Counted from the first letter of the stretch, positions 46,936 through 60,345 are shown. The stretch: DNA of 64,000 nucleotides from Gonatopus flavifemur (GCA_018340375.1 JAFFJZ010000003.1:9734001-9798000); one strand, 5' to 3'. Translations and numbers: made by a program. Notes: a model not told the origin generated them from the sequence alone.

Positions 46936-47105
46936 AGGGAGAAATGTTCCCACGAGACAATTAATTTCTCAGCAATTTTCTCAGTCAAACTTCCGCTGAT
47001 GAGGCTAACAATTTTTCTGTAGCAGCTCACAGTTCATTCATTTTTTTCATACAGCGAAATTTGTCATAATGAGTTTCTCAAATTATTTCGCTTTTTCTCC
47101 ATGTG
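46936..47105. repeat. Decayed TTTGCTG-family copy
   Basis: The left end CACAGGGAGAAATGTTCCC and right end CGCTTTTTCTCCATGTG are degenerate versions of the family termini. The interior carries CAGCAATTTTCTCAG. Confidence 0.4.
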
Positions 47106-48732
47106 AAAAATATATTATAAAAATTAATTCAGATCTTACCTTGTGTGCGAGTACTCGATCAGATTCAAATATCTGTAAATTTCTAAATTTATAAAATTTC
47201 ACATATCATACATCGATTATACCACTGAAATCTTGATCATAAAAAACCTAATTAATTGTTGGTGAGAAACTTTCACTTGTGCAATGGACAATGCACTTGA
47301 CAATGCGTTAAACTAACGATTGAGTAAAATTTCAAATATATCACTCACACCTTTCAGAATCTTTTGTTTTATTTGTCAAAGTACTTGTTTGGCTGACCGA
47401 TCTTTCTTTTTTCTCCTCTATCCAAAAATTCTTCCTCCTCGCTAAAGAGCAGAAAAAAATGGTATTGCTGCAATAAAAATAAGCTTCTCAACACAGCTCG
47501 TTGCAAATGAACGTAACAACACGAATATAACATTGAACGTGTTCATTTGCGTATATATATATATATTTCACAGCATACGATAGCGAATATCAACAAAATA
47601 TATACACATATATATGTGATTTCCAGGAGAAAAAGAAGAAGAAAGAACGAATGATTTGAGCAGTACCATCATTCTTTGACTTCTTTCTTTATTCATTTCA
47701 TCATATTATCATCGTATTCCCTTTTTCCAAATAACGACGATGTGACATCTTGGTTTCGTGTAATACATCGTCTCCTATTATGTCGTACAAAATATATGTT
47801 CATTAATATAAACACATCTGGATACATCGGCCAATTTTCACAAATATTATATATATAGCGTGTTAGTTCTGAATATTGTTTGGATCGAGGATGTATTTGT
47901 ATGTATCAGATATATGCATGTATAAATGTGTATGTTAACAGTAAGCAGCGATGGCAATGTTGAAAAGTAATGGTAAAAGTATTAATGAATAGGGCCTGGC
48001 ATGAAGCTAGGCTTTGAACGTGGAAGTGGAAAAATTGACGTCGGTAGTGTTTCTTGAAACATTCGACAGCAGAAATATTGAACAAGAAATTACATTTCTT
48101 CCTCCGGTTTTCTAAAGAATACATGTCTCGAATAGTTCTTTTTAATTTTATCTACCAATGTTTACAAAAATTGGTTCAATTTTCTCGAAGAATCATTCTC
48201 AATTTATTGATTCGATAGCTTTGTAAATATGAAATCTAGTAACCCGCATCTTCCTTGAATTTTCCCTCAACACTGTTGAGAATCAATGAAATTTCATTGA
48301 GAAACAGCGCTGAGTCCACTGATTCAATTAGCCCCGATTGCCAGGATACTCCACTGATTCAGATCTACAAAGTAGGCGAAATGTAGGGGGCTCGTCATTC
48401 ATTCATTTTCGACAAAATTCAGGGAAAAAGTTTGAGATTTAAGCACTTTTTTTAGAAACTTCAGAATTCCTGGAATGGAAAATTGAATAATATTGCGTAC
48501 AAGAATCGTTGCATGTATTTTTCTACAAGCGAAAAAAAAACAACTTCCTCTTGTTTATTATTTTCCCCTTCTCTAAAACGTTGATTTTAAGTTATCAAAA
48601 TTATTCAGCTGTTTCTCGAAGAATTTGTCAGTTGTTCGTAATACAAATTTCTAATGAGTTCATTGAAAACCAATCCACTGAATAGTTAATTTCTTTTTCA
48701 ATATTTCTGAAAATAAATATCTTTGCTTACAG

Positions 48733-48957
48733 CTTCGCAGTAAAAGCAGAAAATGTGGTTCTGATCTCTATGAGATATTAGAACACGAAGGAAATTCAGA
48801 TTACCGACGCCTCTGTTCCCGAATTGAAAGAATTGCAAGGCTGTGTGTAACACCGCATGCACCATCGACTACTGAAAAGAACATTGATTTCTATGATTCT
48901 CGTCTATTAGTGTCTGGAGAACACTTATCATTGAAACTTGCGTTCTTATTTTGATTT
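48733..48957 (+). other. Exon-like open segment on both strands, unassigned
   Basis: On the plus strand an acceptor-like TTTGCTTACAG precedes 74 open codons and then a stop (no AUG needed). On the minus strand a 67-nt piece (48871-48805) is flanked by CTTTTCAG and GTAATC and lies in the correct orientation to be an alternative PMCA exon; read in phase 0 it would stop at once. Composition is above background. No family is recognised in either strand. Confidence 0.2.
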
Positions 48958-49509
48958 TGCATATTCAATTGTTGATCATAAATTTTGTCTCTAAAGGAAT
49001 TAAACTGAATAAAATCTTCAATTCATGAGAGTATTCAGGATGTGTGTGTGGATATGTGGAATTGGAATATATATTTTTTTCACATGAATTCTCAGACTAG
49101 AGAGAGATAGAAGAATATATCAAATATTTTCTGTGAGCTGTGATATGGAAAATTTAGTTGATATTCAATAATGAGTCCAAGTTTATTAACTACGTTTATC
49201 GTCTTCTCTGTTTTCATTCGTACCGTAAACCAAAGTAAAGATATGGGGTGAAGTAGGACATTCGTTCTTAATGCATCAATCGATTCTTTTCACTCAATAG
49301 ATGCTGCACGCAAATACTTTTCTTTATCCCATAGCAGCTCGTTTTACTTCGGTTTTACGGTATTATTGAAAGATATATTGATGCAATAAAAAAATGTTTC
49401 AAACAAATTATTTGTCTTCCTTCTATTAAGAAGAATGTATTAATTTGAAATATTCTTCTCCTCACATTATCCAGCAATACGCATACATATTCAAATATGC
49501 GGATTAACT

Positions 49510-49670
49510 CTCTGAATCCGAAAGAGTGAAAATTCCACTTGAATGAAGTGATAAGTTCCCTTTTGACAGTCCAAAGAGTGAAATTTGACTCTATTTGAAG
49601 TGAAATTCACTCTTCGGACAACCAAAAGAAAACTTTTCATTCGAGTACAATTTTCACTACGGATTTAGAG
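49510..49670. mobile_element. Foldback (MITE-like) element
   Basis: The left arm beginning CTCTGAATCCGAAAGAGTG pairs with the right arm ending ACTACGGATTTAGAG over about 80 nt, so the element is nearly all hairpin. AAGAGTGAAA words recur in each arm. No ORF. Confidence 0.7.
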
Positions 49671-50208
49671 AATAAAAAAAAAAACCATCAAAGCATTTAT
49701 AATTATCCTATTACGAAGGTCTTGAAATCGGAAGAGATGTCTACACAAAATAAATCTCCTAATTTATACAAATCTTTAATTTGTGATAATTCATCTCATT
49801 ATCCTATGTTTCATCATTTCACCCTTGAATTTCAATAATTTTATCCCATGCAACGAACCACAGAGCGAAATTCTGAATGCGAAGCAATAAATTGCAAATC
49901 TCTGTTCTAAAGACAAAAGCAGACGCTTCATGGTAGCCAAATTTACATTGAACTCACTACATGTTTTTACCCTTCGATTGCGAGTTTTTCTATATGCACA
50001 TGATTTCATTTTTTATTCATACCCTCCACAACTCTTGTAATTCTTGAAGTTTTCTCAAGTACTGTATTTCCGAACAATTACCTGAAAGTTCTTTCAGGTT
50101 TTGGATAATTGTATGACGGAATTAAAAATATTAATTATGTGAAATTCTATCATTTAAATGTACTCAATGTCCTTGTCAGTTGTGAATTAGCGAATATAAG
50201 AACACCCA

Positions 50209-50240
50209 CATAACACACACACACACACGCGCACGCACAC
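50209..50240. repeat. CA dinucleotide microsatellite
   Basis: A CA run of about nine units followed by imperfect CGCGCACGCACAC. Confidence 0.85.
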
Positions 50241-52440
50241 TAACTTGCACGGATAAATAATCTCCGTACGTCAACGGCAAAAAAGTAGCGTGATAGATGG
50301 AAAACTGCAGCTCTTGATCATGCAATAACATTATAAAATATGACGTCTTTTGTGCGAGTAGCCATTTACTTGATCCATCCACCACTGTCCTAACATGAAC
50401 AATAAATATTAACATATATATTAAACATATATATGTACTCATATGAAATTGTATTCACAGATGGAACTCACGTTCCTTAAGGTGTGCATCAAATTTATAT
50501 GTCAAAATAATAATAAGGTGGTTAGAACAAATGGCAGTGTTGCTTTGGCATAAAACACAAAGAACGATACTTACGCCATTCGAGTGTCGAAGTCATCTAA
50601 TTGTCATTGCCGTAAACCAAAAAGTATAGTTTTCTTCGTCGATCGATCATTATCGGGTGACGACGCTGTGCCGATATAAGATGACTTTTCTTTTTTTTCA
50701 ATGCTCTATTCGTCATGCATGTTACAACTTTTGTAACGTTCATTGACTTTTCCTTTCTTTTCAATCACAATCATTGGGAATTGATAATGATTTTAGATGT
50801 TCTCAAGATTCAGATGATCGTACGTGAAAAAAAGTACCGTAAAAGGCATGATTTACGATGGAGATTCAAGTGATGTCAAATGAAAAACAAAGAAAAACAT
50901 CCAACATGGATTTGATAATATTTTTAAAGGGATTAGTTTGATGATAAATTTTTCATAAGTTGAAGTGTATTGAAGTTTTGGTTGTATATTCTTCAACTGA
51001 TGGGTCTCACTCCTTTTTATCATTTGTCACTCAACCATATTGTAAAATCAGGATAATTTATTATATCTTCGTGGTGCTGCAAAACTATGCAGTTTGAACA
51101 ACACGACCTTTGTAATCTTCATTTGAATGCATTCGAACGAATATAATTGAGGGTAAGGATTTATATATTGGAATTGAGGGATATTATCAGTTTAAAATTA
51201 GCCTTATAAACTTTTTTAATAAAATCATTTCTATCACGAAACATCGATGGGATATTATTTAACCGTGTATTCTATTTGAATGGAAAATACCTAACTGCAA
51301 TGTGCAATAATTCAAGAGCGCGCCAAACATATCGATATAAATCGATTGAGATAATATGATCAATTAATCTTCACGATCGATAAAATAGACTATACTTTTT
51401 GTTCATATGTTATGTTCACATGGAAAGTGAAGGTCCGGAAAATGTCTATTCCGTAGGTTGATATTATTAGAATATATCTTTCATTTTGTGCTTGAAAATT
51501 CATTTCATTTCACTCATTGTTGATGATAGTTATATCACTTGATTGGAATCGTGATTTTCGAACTCCATAAATTTCCCATATGTAGTTCAATAACGGTTTA
51601 ACTACTTTGGTGATGAGAATTTGGAGTCCTTAGTTATACATAGTTGTAGGAAAAGACCTCGCAGGTCGAGATCTGACAGGAGAAATATATCAAGAATTCC
51701 AAAATACCGTTGGTAAGATGGTGTCATAAACTTCACCTCATCGAGCCCTATCGCAAAAACCCAGATCCCTATTTAAAATTCAAAATTCAAATGGTCTCCT
51801 GGGAGTCCGTGATAAAAATTTCCCATCTGGGAAACCAGATAAGAAATTACATAGGAGATCATAGAGATCCATCTGAGTTCCTGCATGCATTTTTCTAATA
51901 GGCAAAACAAAATGTAAAGCACTGTGAGATCTGAAGTGATATTTACCCCAGGACTTTGATTCTTTTGCGTTCTCTTGAGCATTCTTTTACAAAGAATGAG
52001 TTGATTGAAATCGAAAGGGTTTGGGAATTTTCTAACTCATTGCTGATAATTACAGGACAAAATTTTTTGAACCTAGTTACATCATATTTTGTATTTATAT
52101 TCACTTTTCATCAAATATCAATTCTCAAGCAGAATCGATTTGATTATAGCTAAATAAGGAACGCCAATGAACAGGATATATCTCCCTGTTGTACAACAAG
52201 GAAAAGGGAGTTCAAAAATATAATGATTTGTATAAAAATCTGAGACTTTCTCTTAGTTTTTTTTTATAAATCAGAGATAAACAGTGAGGTTCAGAGATTG
52301 GATTTTTGCCAACAAAAATATGAAAAATCATAAACACGGAGTGAAAAGTAACAAACTTGATTGAAATTCAAAATACTGAATAGCTAAATTTCTCAGCATT
52401 TTAATTTTGAATCCTACTTATTACTTCTTGTACGGTATTT

Positions 52441-52690
52441 GTAATCTTCCGTATTTTTTCATGTAGAAATTCATTTTCTAAACCTTCTCGTTTCTGGTTT
52501 ATTAAGAAAAAACGAGAAGTCTCAGATTTGTAAAATATTATATTTCCGAGTTCCACTTTTCTGCGTGCAGCCCAGCCAAAAATTCGTTGTTACAGTCAAC
52601 TGGGTTACTGAAAGAGCAACGTAATGAACTAAAACAGCAAATTTTTTGTGGCTGCATTGACAAATTTTTCTTTCATACATAAATTATAAA
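52441..52690. repeat. Diverged dispersed repeat
   Basis: The stretch AATCTTCCGTATTTTTTCATG and the following CATTTTCTAAACCTT match the sequence at 8888-8930 (GATCTTCCGTATTTTCATGC, TATTTTCTGAACCTTG). It is followed by TTTGCTG-like words (52560-52670). Two copies in the window suggest an old dispersed repeat. Confidence 0.4.
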
Positions 52691-55234
52691 CTGAAATAAT
52701 TTCGCCTTACCTTAATTTTTTCTGAAATTTAAAAAATGTTCTTTAATACATGTGAAACATAAATTTCAAATTTCTTTCATTCTCGTTCAGGGAATACGAG
52801 TGGCGTAGCAGCAGGCAAATTATTTATCATAAACTGCGGGCCAATGTTACAATTCAATCCAGATATCATTCTACTACACAGCACTTCTCTGATTCAAGTA
52901 GAAGTGCGGTACAAAGCGATATTTTCATCGAATTCAAGCGTTTGCTCATAGTTTGTTTAAAACTATTCGATTACTGCCATGCCGCTAGTATTCGCCTTGA
53001 GTAGCAAAAGGCAATAAAAAAGAAGTTAACTAACTCTTTTAGATATGAATTTTTTCAAGTGGTTGAATAATTTTCTATAAGATCATATTCTTCCATGTTG
53101 TTCTATAAATGTAAAATGTGTTACAGCAACTGTGGACAGAATAAATTGCTCTTTTATACAAAATATATCAAATCCCGAATCAAATTTGATAAACGTCAAC
53201 TGGAACTACAGATTTGCTTAGAAAACAAAAACAACACAATAATAATTGCCAATAAACACGTTTGATATTTCATGGAAATGCACAGTGTAACGGACATTAG
53301 GTCTGGAAGGGTGAATTCAGTTTATAAACTGACTGCTTGTGATAATCGGTTTTCGATGTTTCATCCAACAACTTATTTTCTTGTATCAGAGATTTGCACA
53401 GTTCACAAAGATCACTGTGGACAATTTTTTTCTGAATTTTGAGAAACTTAGACTAAATTTCGGAACGTATTCGGAAAATACAGTCAAGTTCCTCGAAATC
53501 CTGCAAAATTTCCTGAAGAAAAAATTCTGTGAGAAATTATTCACATTTTCTGAATGTTCAAAAATGATTCTTTTTACAGTGATAATTAAATAACATTAAT
53601 ACTGTAGCGAGTATAAAATATAATACATATCGCGGATGTTGACACATTTCTTCACTTTGTGATTTGGTTGACTTGAATCCTATCATTTATTATTTGTCAA
53701 GAACCTTCTGTTATTCCAGGAAATTATGAAATTTCCCGTCTAGATTTGAATTCATGTTCAGTGATTGTCACAGCTCAAACTATTAATTTTTATTCACTTT
53801 AAAACATATTTTTGAATTCATATATATAGATCAACTTAGATGTATTAGTTTATGACCTCTCTGAGTTAAGAAGATTTGGAAAAAATTGTGGTATTGGGAC
53901 TAAGTGAAATACACCAAAAAAAATTTAAATAAACCTAAAATAGCTTCGAACTTCAATTGAAAATTTTGTCTAGCACGAATTACGCTCAAGTTTGATGATC
54001 GCAGCCTGATGCAAGTTTGCAAAACTTGATTCTCATAAGTTCCACTTTGGCCAAGTTCAAAGCTAAAATATTGTATCCAAGACTAGGCTGACGTGAGCCC
54101 CTTGAAAACGAATTAGATTAGTCGAATGATGCTGAATAAAAACAACGAAATTCGGAGTTATCGAAGGACATTTTTCTAACTTGTTCCAAGAATCTCTTCC
54201 TTCATATATTAAATACAATCCTAGCGAATGATCGATACATAAAATACCATAAATAAATATTCCATCCTAATGATTGTTCTAATTTTAATATGAAAAACAA
54301 AACATCAAAATTGTAGAGTGAAATAAGATAACTAATATAATCGATATTCAGTAAGGATTTTAGTGATATAACTATCTATGATTCTTATGAGTGAAATGAA
54401 GATATATCTAATTTGATTAAATCACGACTACTGCCACTAACGTGGTAATTGCGTAACGAAATTGATGATAACTTTGTAAATAAAGGCATAAACTATGTCA
54501 GCACTGTATGTTTATCATTAAAAGGTATAATCTTATATTCAATCATTAATCAATCCTATAAGCGTGCATCATTCTCTACAGTTGCTTTATTTATTTTGCT
54601 ATTGATTTAACACCAATGAACTATTCCGTTCTCCCTATATAAAAGAATATATATGTATATACATATCTCTATGTAATTTATCGAATTGCTAAACATATAC
54701 TTATATAAGAAAACATTGTTAGATTCTTTGAGGAATTGAGTCGTGATTGGTATTTCGAGAAGTGAGGAAAGGGAAGTGTGTTGAAGGTAAAATGCAAGAA
54801 ACGTGTTTTTCGACTATTCTATTCTGCGTGGTGATGGTTCATTCTCAAAATTACAAGTCAGTGCAGCTGTTGTGCAGAATAATGAAAATGAAAATTGGAG
54901 GATTTAATTTTGTCTTTGCACTCACAGGGCTGACTAATAATTCTAGAATGCTTATTTTCGTTTCGAATGAATCTTTGTGGATAAAAAAAAAAGATTCTCT
55001 AACTTCCCCGAATGCATGTATGATGAGAACCTACGAGACTATCGAATTGACTTTCATCGTGAGATTTCAAACACGTATATTCAACGTTAAATGATGATAA
55101 AGAATTATCGATCGATATAAGCAAATGGCATGTCGCGATAAATCATGGCTCGATGAAAAACGAAGCACGGAAAGCGTTTTTGACTAATGCAATAAGAATA
55201 TTGATATATCAGACATCGATGGAATCGGATAAAA

Positions 55235-55259
55235 GTAGTAGTAGTAGTAGTAGTAGTAG
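55235..55259. repeat. TAG trinucleotide microsatellite
   Basis: About eight AGT/TAG units followed by AGAAGTAGAA. Confidence 0.9.
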
Positions 55260-55628
55260 AAGTAGAAATAAAAATCAGATGTTATGACAATAATTACCAC
55301 AGCCTACGTATAACGCTCGCTCGACGGCCTGGGCCGGCTTTGCAATCAGACTAAAGTATCAACTAAGAGTAAGTTGGAATTAAAAGAAAATAAGAACAAT
55401 AGAGTAACGGCAGCTTTACATGTATCACGAGTAAACAGTGTATCTGTTAATTGTAATAATTAGTTCTGAGCTTCGTAAGGGTGCATAAGGCAACGATTGA
55501 AATAAATAAATAGGTCACAGTAAAACAAAATACCATTATGATTTCAAACAAAAAGAACAAGAGCAAGGTCGAGCAAGAAAACCAGTGATTAAGAGAGAAA
55601 GAGAGAGAAGCAAGAAAGGAGCGCTTAC

Positions 55629-55697
55629 AGCTTGATCTGTCGAACTCTTGCTGTAGGGTACTGGTATCAAACGTTCCTGCAACTCGCCACCTATCAC
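55629..55697 (-). CDS. PMCA: PMCA internal 69-nt exon upstream of the calmodulin-helix exon
   Basis: On the minus strand this exon lies between an acceptor (CTTTACTCTTGAAG) and a strong donor (GTAAGC). It encodes exactly 23 codons in phase 0: VIGGELQERL followed by IPVPYSKSSTDQA. Joined to the next exon it gives STDQA-IRVVNAFRQGL. From memory of insect PMCA tails, this string directly precedes the IRVVNAF segment. Vertebrate PMCAs have GQILW...QTQ at that point, so inclusion should place 23 residues in or next to the calmodulin-binding helix. Its length keeps the frame if skipped, so it may be a cassette exon. Upstream exons were not found up to 64000. Confidence 0.72.
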
Positions 55698-56231
55698 CTT
55701 CAAGAGTAAAGGGTCATATAATCAGGTTACGTAACAGGGTGTAAACGAGCAATATGTGATATCATGCAAGACACCACTGAGAATCAAATAAAATCAAATA
55801 AAATGTGGTGTCTAGCCTTGTTCCTATTTAGTTCCTTGCGATGTTCGATGATAAATTCATTGAATTCATATTTTACGAATTTCTGTAGTGCTTTCAAATC
55901 TCTAATATTTCATAGGAATTTAGATTTCATGCTCATTTGTGAAAATCATTTTATGCTCAATTCACAGTTCATCAGATTTTTTTGTTCTTTTAAGAAGTCA
56001 TCTAAATGTACAAATGTGTTTGATCAGCTGCACTCTAAATTCAAGTGTTTTATTTTGATGCACTCAGAGCGTTTTATTATAAAACACTTAGTCTGAGTTA
56101 TCATTGGCATATTCATACAGTTTCAAGTGTTTCAAAAGTGGCTACAGGATTTAAACACTGTGGGTGACTTGAAATAAAACACTTGAGTTTGTAGTGCAGC
56201 TGCTGGTCCACCATTGCCAGTGAAGATCCTT

Positions 56232-56378
56232 GCACGGAAAAAATAATTTAGCTGCAGCAGCTGGGTAGCTAGCACGGACACGTACAGCCATTAAATTAGA
56301 TTCTGCAGCTAAATTTAATGACTGTCCGTGTCCGTGCTAGCTACTTAGCTGCTGGAGCTAACTTATTTTTTTCGTGTG
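56232..56378. mobile_element. Near-perfect foldback element
   Basis: The outer ends GCACGGAAAAAATAA and TTATTTTTTTCGTGTG pair. Inwards, the TAGCTAGCACGGACACGTAC arm pairs with TGTCCGTGTCCGTGCTAGCTA. Almost the whole 147 bp forms a hairpin with a short TTCTGCAGC centre. The termini resemble those of the TTTGCTG family, but the interior is different. Confidence 0.8.
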
Positions 56379-57186
56379 ATTGGCACTACAAAACGCTAGT
56401 ACTTGTGTTTATTAGAAAATAACTGCTTTTCTTTATCAATACAGCATATTTCTCATCGATGGCAATGACATAAAACTCACATAAAAGTTCACATACATAC
56501 AGTTACTGATATTCAAAATTTGTTGAATGCAAAACTAAATGAAATCGCAGAGCTTTTGAATAAGCTTTTGAATGGTTACACAAGTTGACAATTTTTCGAA
56601 TTTAAATAAATTGTATTCAATCATATATAAATGATATGGAATTTGAAAAATTTTTCTATCCGTATAGTGGAAACTATTGTTACGTTTATCGTAATTTAAT
56701 GAATTTGTTGATGTTAACATTCTAGTATTTGCATAATTCCATTCTCCAGCAGAGAGTTTAGTAAAATATCCACATAAGAAAAAACTTGTTCAGAAATATC
56801 TCAGTTCTGAGTGAGTATTTCGAATTATATAATACTTTTCGTTTCAAAATGATTTTAGGGCCAAACAAGATCAAATTGATATTGTTACTGTACAAGTAAA
56901 CCATCTTGGACAAACTTGTAACTTTATTATCATTTTGAGTCACTCCACATCCAAGACATCTTCTGGAATTCCAAAATTGTATCGATAAAAACTTCTCAAC
57001 TCCTTCCCGAAAAACACTCAGATAAATTTTACGTTCATTCAATGGAAATGATTCTTTTCATTATTTTATCAAAATTTTCACTGATTCCTTATTTTTTTAG
57101 AATTGAAAAATGTCCGGTTTATTTTCTTTCCTTCAAAATTGATGATTTTTGAACATTCTGGAAACAGAACAAAAATTATGATAGAT

Positions 57187-57900
57187 GCACGAAGAGGAAA
57201 AAATTAGTCATGATCTTAGCAAAATCTTATTTTGTTGGAACAGCTAATTGTTTAATAGTTTAGCAAATAATTCGTTACCAGTGAGTTGCTCAACTGTGTT
57301 AGCTATTGAAATGCTGTAGTCGCGAATTATTTGCGACGATAGCTGAATCCCAAGTATTATATACAGGATAGCAAGTGAAAATTCAGCGACACTTGTTGTG
57401 TTTTTTGCTGTAAGAGCTAAAAAATCATTGTTACAATCAATAAAATTGATACCATAGTGAAAAATTCGCTATTTCAGTTGCTTGCATAGGACACTTTGGA
57501 AAAAATCTCATGTCCCGTAGCAGAGAATTTTATTAAAGAAAATTTTACTCATCAGAAAAATTTGTACGTAAGAATGATTTGTTCAACTTTGTTTTTCCAA
57601 TGCAATTTCATATGACGCAATCACAAATTATGATAAAAAAAAATCGCGAGACTTATTTTGAGCAATACACTTTCCTCTTTGTGATAATCTTTTCATTTTT
57701 TTTCCGGTAAATTTTCAAAAGTTGTTGATGCAGCAAATTCAAGTATTATATATAAAACAGCAAATTTCTTTGCCAGCCAAGTAAAACCCCATTCAGCTAT
57801 GGCAGCAAAATTTCAACTAGGCTAGCAAAAAAATTTGCTATTGTATATATAATACCTCAATTTGCAAGCGTCAGCAAATGGTTCTCCTCCGCGTTATCGC
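57187..57900. repeat. Composite of decayed TTTGCTG-family elements
   Basis: Family words recur: TTTTGTTGGAACAGC, AGGATAGCAAGTGAAAATTC, GCTATGGCAGCAAAATTTC, TTGCTATTGTATATATAATACC. The left edge GCACGAAGAGGAAAAAATT and right edge GGTTCTCCTCCGCG are degenerate termini. It probably represents two or more overlapping insertions. Confidence 0.5.
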
Positions 57901-60050
57901 TGTGATTTGAAGATTCATCGCCTCAGCTTTTCTTCTTTAATTCCAAACTTTTAGCTGGCAGTAAATTGATAAATCATCAGTCTCAATAGACTTCTAGTAT
58001 TGACATAAATCAGTCGTGTCTTCACAATATACTACACTGAGGAAATACGAATGATTGATGTGGCTACAATAATTAATGGTGTTGGACTTAATTTTTTCCT
58101 TGACACGCACTATTAGTGTCAAATTATTAATCGCTCATCTTGCGATTTCTTTTATCAGAGAGAACTCATTGAAAATTGACGTATTGTTTCAACAATTCCC
58201 AAATGATACTTGACTGTACAAAAATATTGATTAAAAATTCAGAAAGAGAGGTGCTGGAAATGATTACACATTATTGTCAATGAGAACAAAAACCACAGAA
58301 ATTCGAAAAGAAGAATGTATTAAAAAAACTTCATTTCAGGTACTGTTGGTATGAAGTTTTCGATTGCACAGGTCAAGTGAAGAATACGTCTGATTACACA
58401 GTGATTGTAACTACTGTGATCTGTCCTCCATCGAGGTTTCATTACGTGATTTCATGTTTCTTCGATTCAAAGTACAAATAATCGAAGTGATTAATGTTCC
58501 AAGCAATTTAATTGCTCAATAGAATGAATATCACCGAACATCACTTGGCACGATACTTTGTTATGCAAATATTGTGTTATTGACTTCATATGAATTATTA
58601 ATCTCAACATGAATTCCTCAACAAAGCTTCATACCAGAAACTAAAAACAATAAGAACAGGCTCTCCAAAAAATCACAGTTCTAGAATTAGAATTTACGAT
58701 TCCAAATATAAGAATAATTCCAATATATTCTCTTTTCGTATCAGCTATTGACAATGAAAATGTATCAATGTCAAATCTATTGATCGATAACTTCTAAAAA
58801 TCAGAAGAGTGATATCATCTTTTTACAATTGAAATGTAAAACTATATTTCGAAGTGTAATGTAATAAAAATACGGTTAACAGAATGGTGCTTTGATCATC
58901 TTGTTCCGTTCAAGTGATAGACACAGGTTTTGCTTCATTTTAGTGAAATTCGCAACGAACCTTGTCAAAGTGTGAAAAATGAAATATTTATCGATTATCC
59001 TGTAAGATAAGAATTAATGTGAACCCATTGCGATTGTCGTGATTAAAACTGTACATCGAAGAGTAAATTTCACTATTCACGGTAATGGAATACCATTAGG
59101 TGCATGTTATTTCTTTTCACATGAATTCAAATGATAAAGTTAAATGAAATAATAATAATAATAATGTCTTTATATACTAAACCGGAATGGAATTCTACAC
59201 ACATTTATCGAATGAAAGAGAGAAAGAAAAGGTATTTAGGAGAATTTTTCGCCCAATTTTTTTACCTATTGAAGATCTGTCCAGTTAAGATCGAATCAAT
59301 TGTCTCTTCTAATCTATTCACAACACTACGGAAGAAGAAAAGGTGTGAGAAACGGTGCGAGTATACTTATTTCGAATGGATGCATCATAGTTGTTGCTTT
59401 ATTATGTATCACACTTTATTCAATTAACCTTCGTTTTTTGGCAATAGAAAAAAATCAATATGATCCCACACATAAGAATACTGTGCTGTAACGAATTCGA
59501 AGATCAGTGAATATGATTTATATATATTATATATTATAAATAAAAACAACCATTTACATCCATCTCACATGACTATTGTTTTTAGTAAGACGAACACAAT
59601 GATACGCATTCCAGTTTGGTACATAATTCAGTGATTACGAGATGAAAAAGAAATAAGAAAAAATTACACGACACTCAAATTGTGAATAGTGTATCTGCAT
59701 TATATATGTATGTATATATATATATATATATAAATATGAGCAAGATAATTCAATCTCTAAATCAATCTTCACAGGGAAATAAATTCATATCGAATGATCA
59801 TTCTTGGCTATAAATTATGGAATTTCTATACAGACTTCCATACTAGATTGTGGCCTGTGAACAGAGCTTCCAGAATGTGTACTTAAAATTCTGTAATTAA
59901 ATTTAACCAACTTCAGCACGGCTGTGGGTTGGAATCTGCTTTTTCTCTAACCGTGATGACGATTCATGCGTCAACTGAAGTGTCTTCGGGAGCGGACATT
60001 ACGCACCGTGGTACGAGCTATAAGGTTTGTTCCACGCCGTTCAAAAATTG

Positions 60051-60136
60051 CTCAATAAAATCGAAATATCGCTCCGTACAGCAATTCTTTGAGACATGTA
60101 AAATTGCTGTACACTGCGATATTGTGATTTTATTCG
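60051..60136. repeat. Hairpin 1 of a foldback cluster
   Basis: CTCAATAAAATCGAAATATCG...ACAGCAATTC pairs with AAATTGCTGT...CGATATTGTGATTTTATTCG around a 12-nt loop. The overlapping open frames on both strands (59929-60195 +, 60041-60289 -) are by-products of the palindrome. Confidence 0.7.
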
Positions 60137-60231
60137 AACGTTTTCAAATAATTTGGAATACACTGGTTCGTCCCAGGGCGCTAGTATTCCCTTAAGAGGA
60201 ACAATGATAAATATTTTCCTGGCAACATTGG

Positions 60232-60345
60232 GGGGAACCGAGTACAGGTTGGAACATCGCGAATAAAAGGAGCGGAAATATCCTTGCATATTTATGCAAG
60301 TTATAGTCAGTTATTCGCGGTGTTCCAACTGTACCTGGTCTCCCC
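60232..60345. repeat. Hairpin 2 of a foldback cluster
   Basis: The left arm 60232-60266 and right arm 60311-60345 are 35-nt reverse complements with only a few mismatches (GTTGGAACATCGCGAATAA against TTATTCGCGGTGTTCCAAC). The loop contains an ATATCCTTGCATATTTATGC stretch. Confidence 0.8.

Larger units (their letters stand above)
45223..55628 (-). other. PMCA: PMCA intron (10.4 kb)
   Basis: This stretch separates the two PMCA exons supported here. It contains TTTGCTG-family elements, a foldback at 49510-49670, a CA microsatellite at 50209-50240 and a few weak exon-like open segments, listed separately. The large size and high repeat load are typical of 3' introns in this gene family. Additional alternative exons inside it cannot be excluded. 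Confidence 0.6.

Noticed and set aside
54747..55094. 115-codon plus-strand frame
   Set aside because: Starts at TTG, lies antisense within the PMCA intron, and has no recognisable family.
55300..55379. GC-richer patch with donor-like AGAGTAAGT
   Set aside because: Open for about 20 codons on the plus strand but without an acceptor or family match; could also be a regulatory patch.
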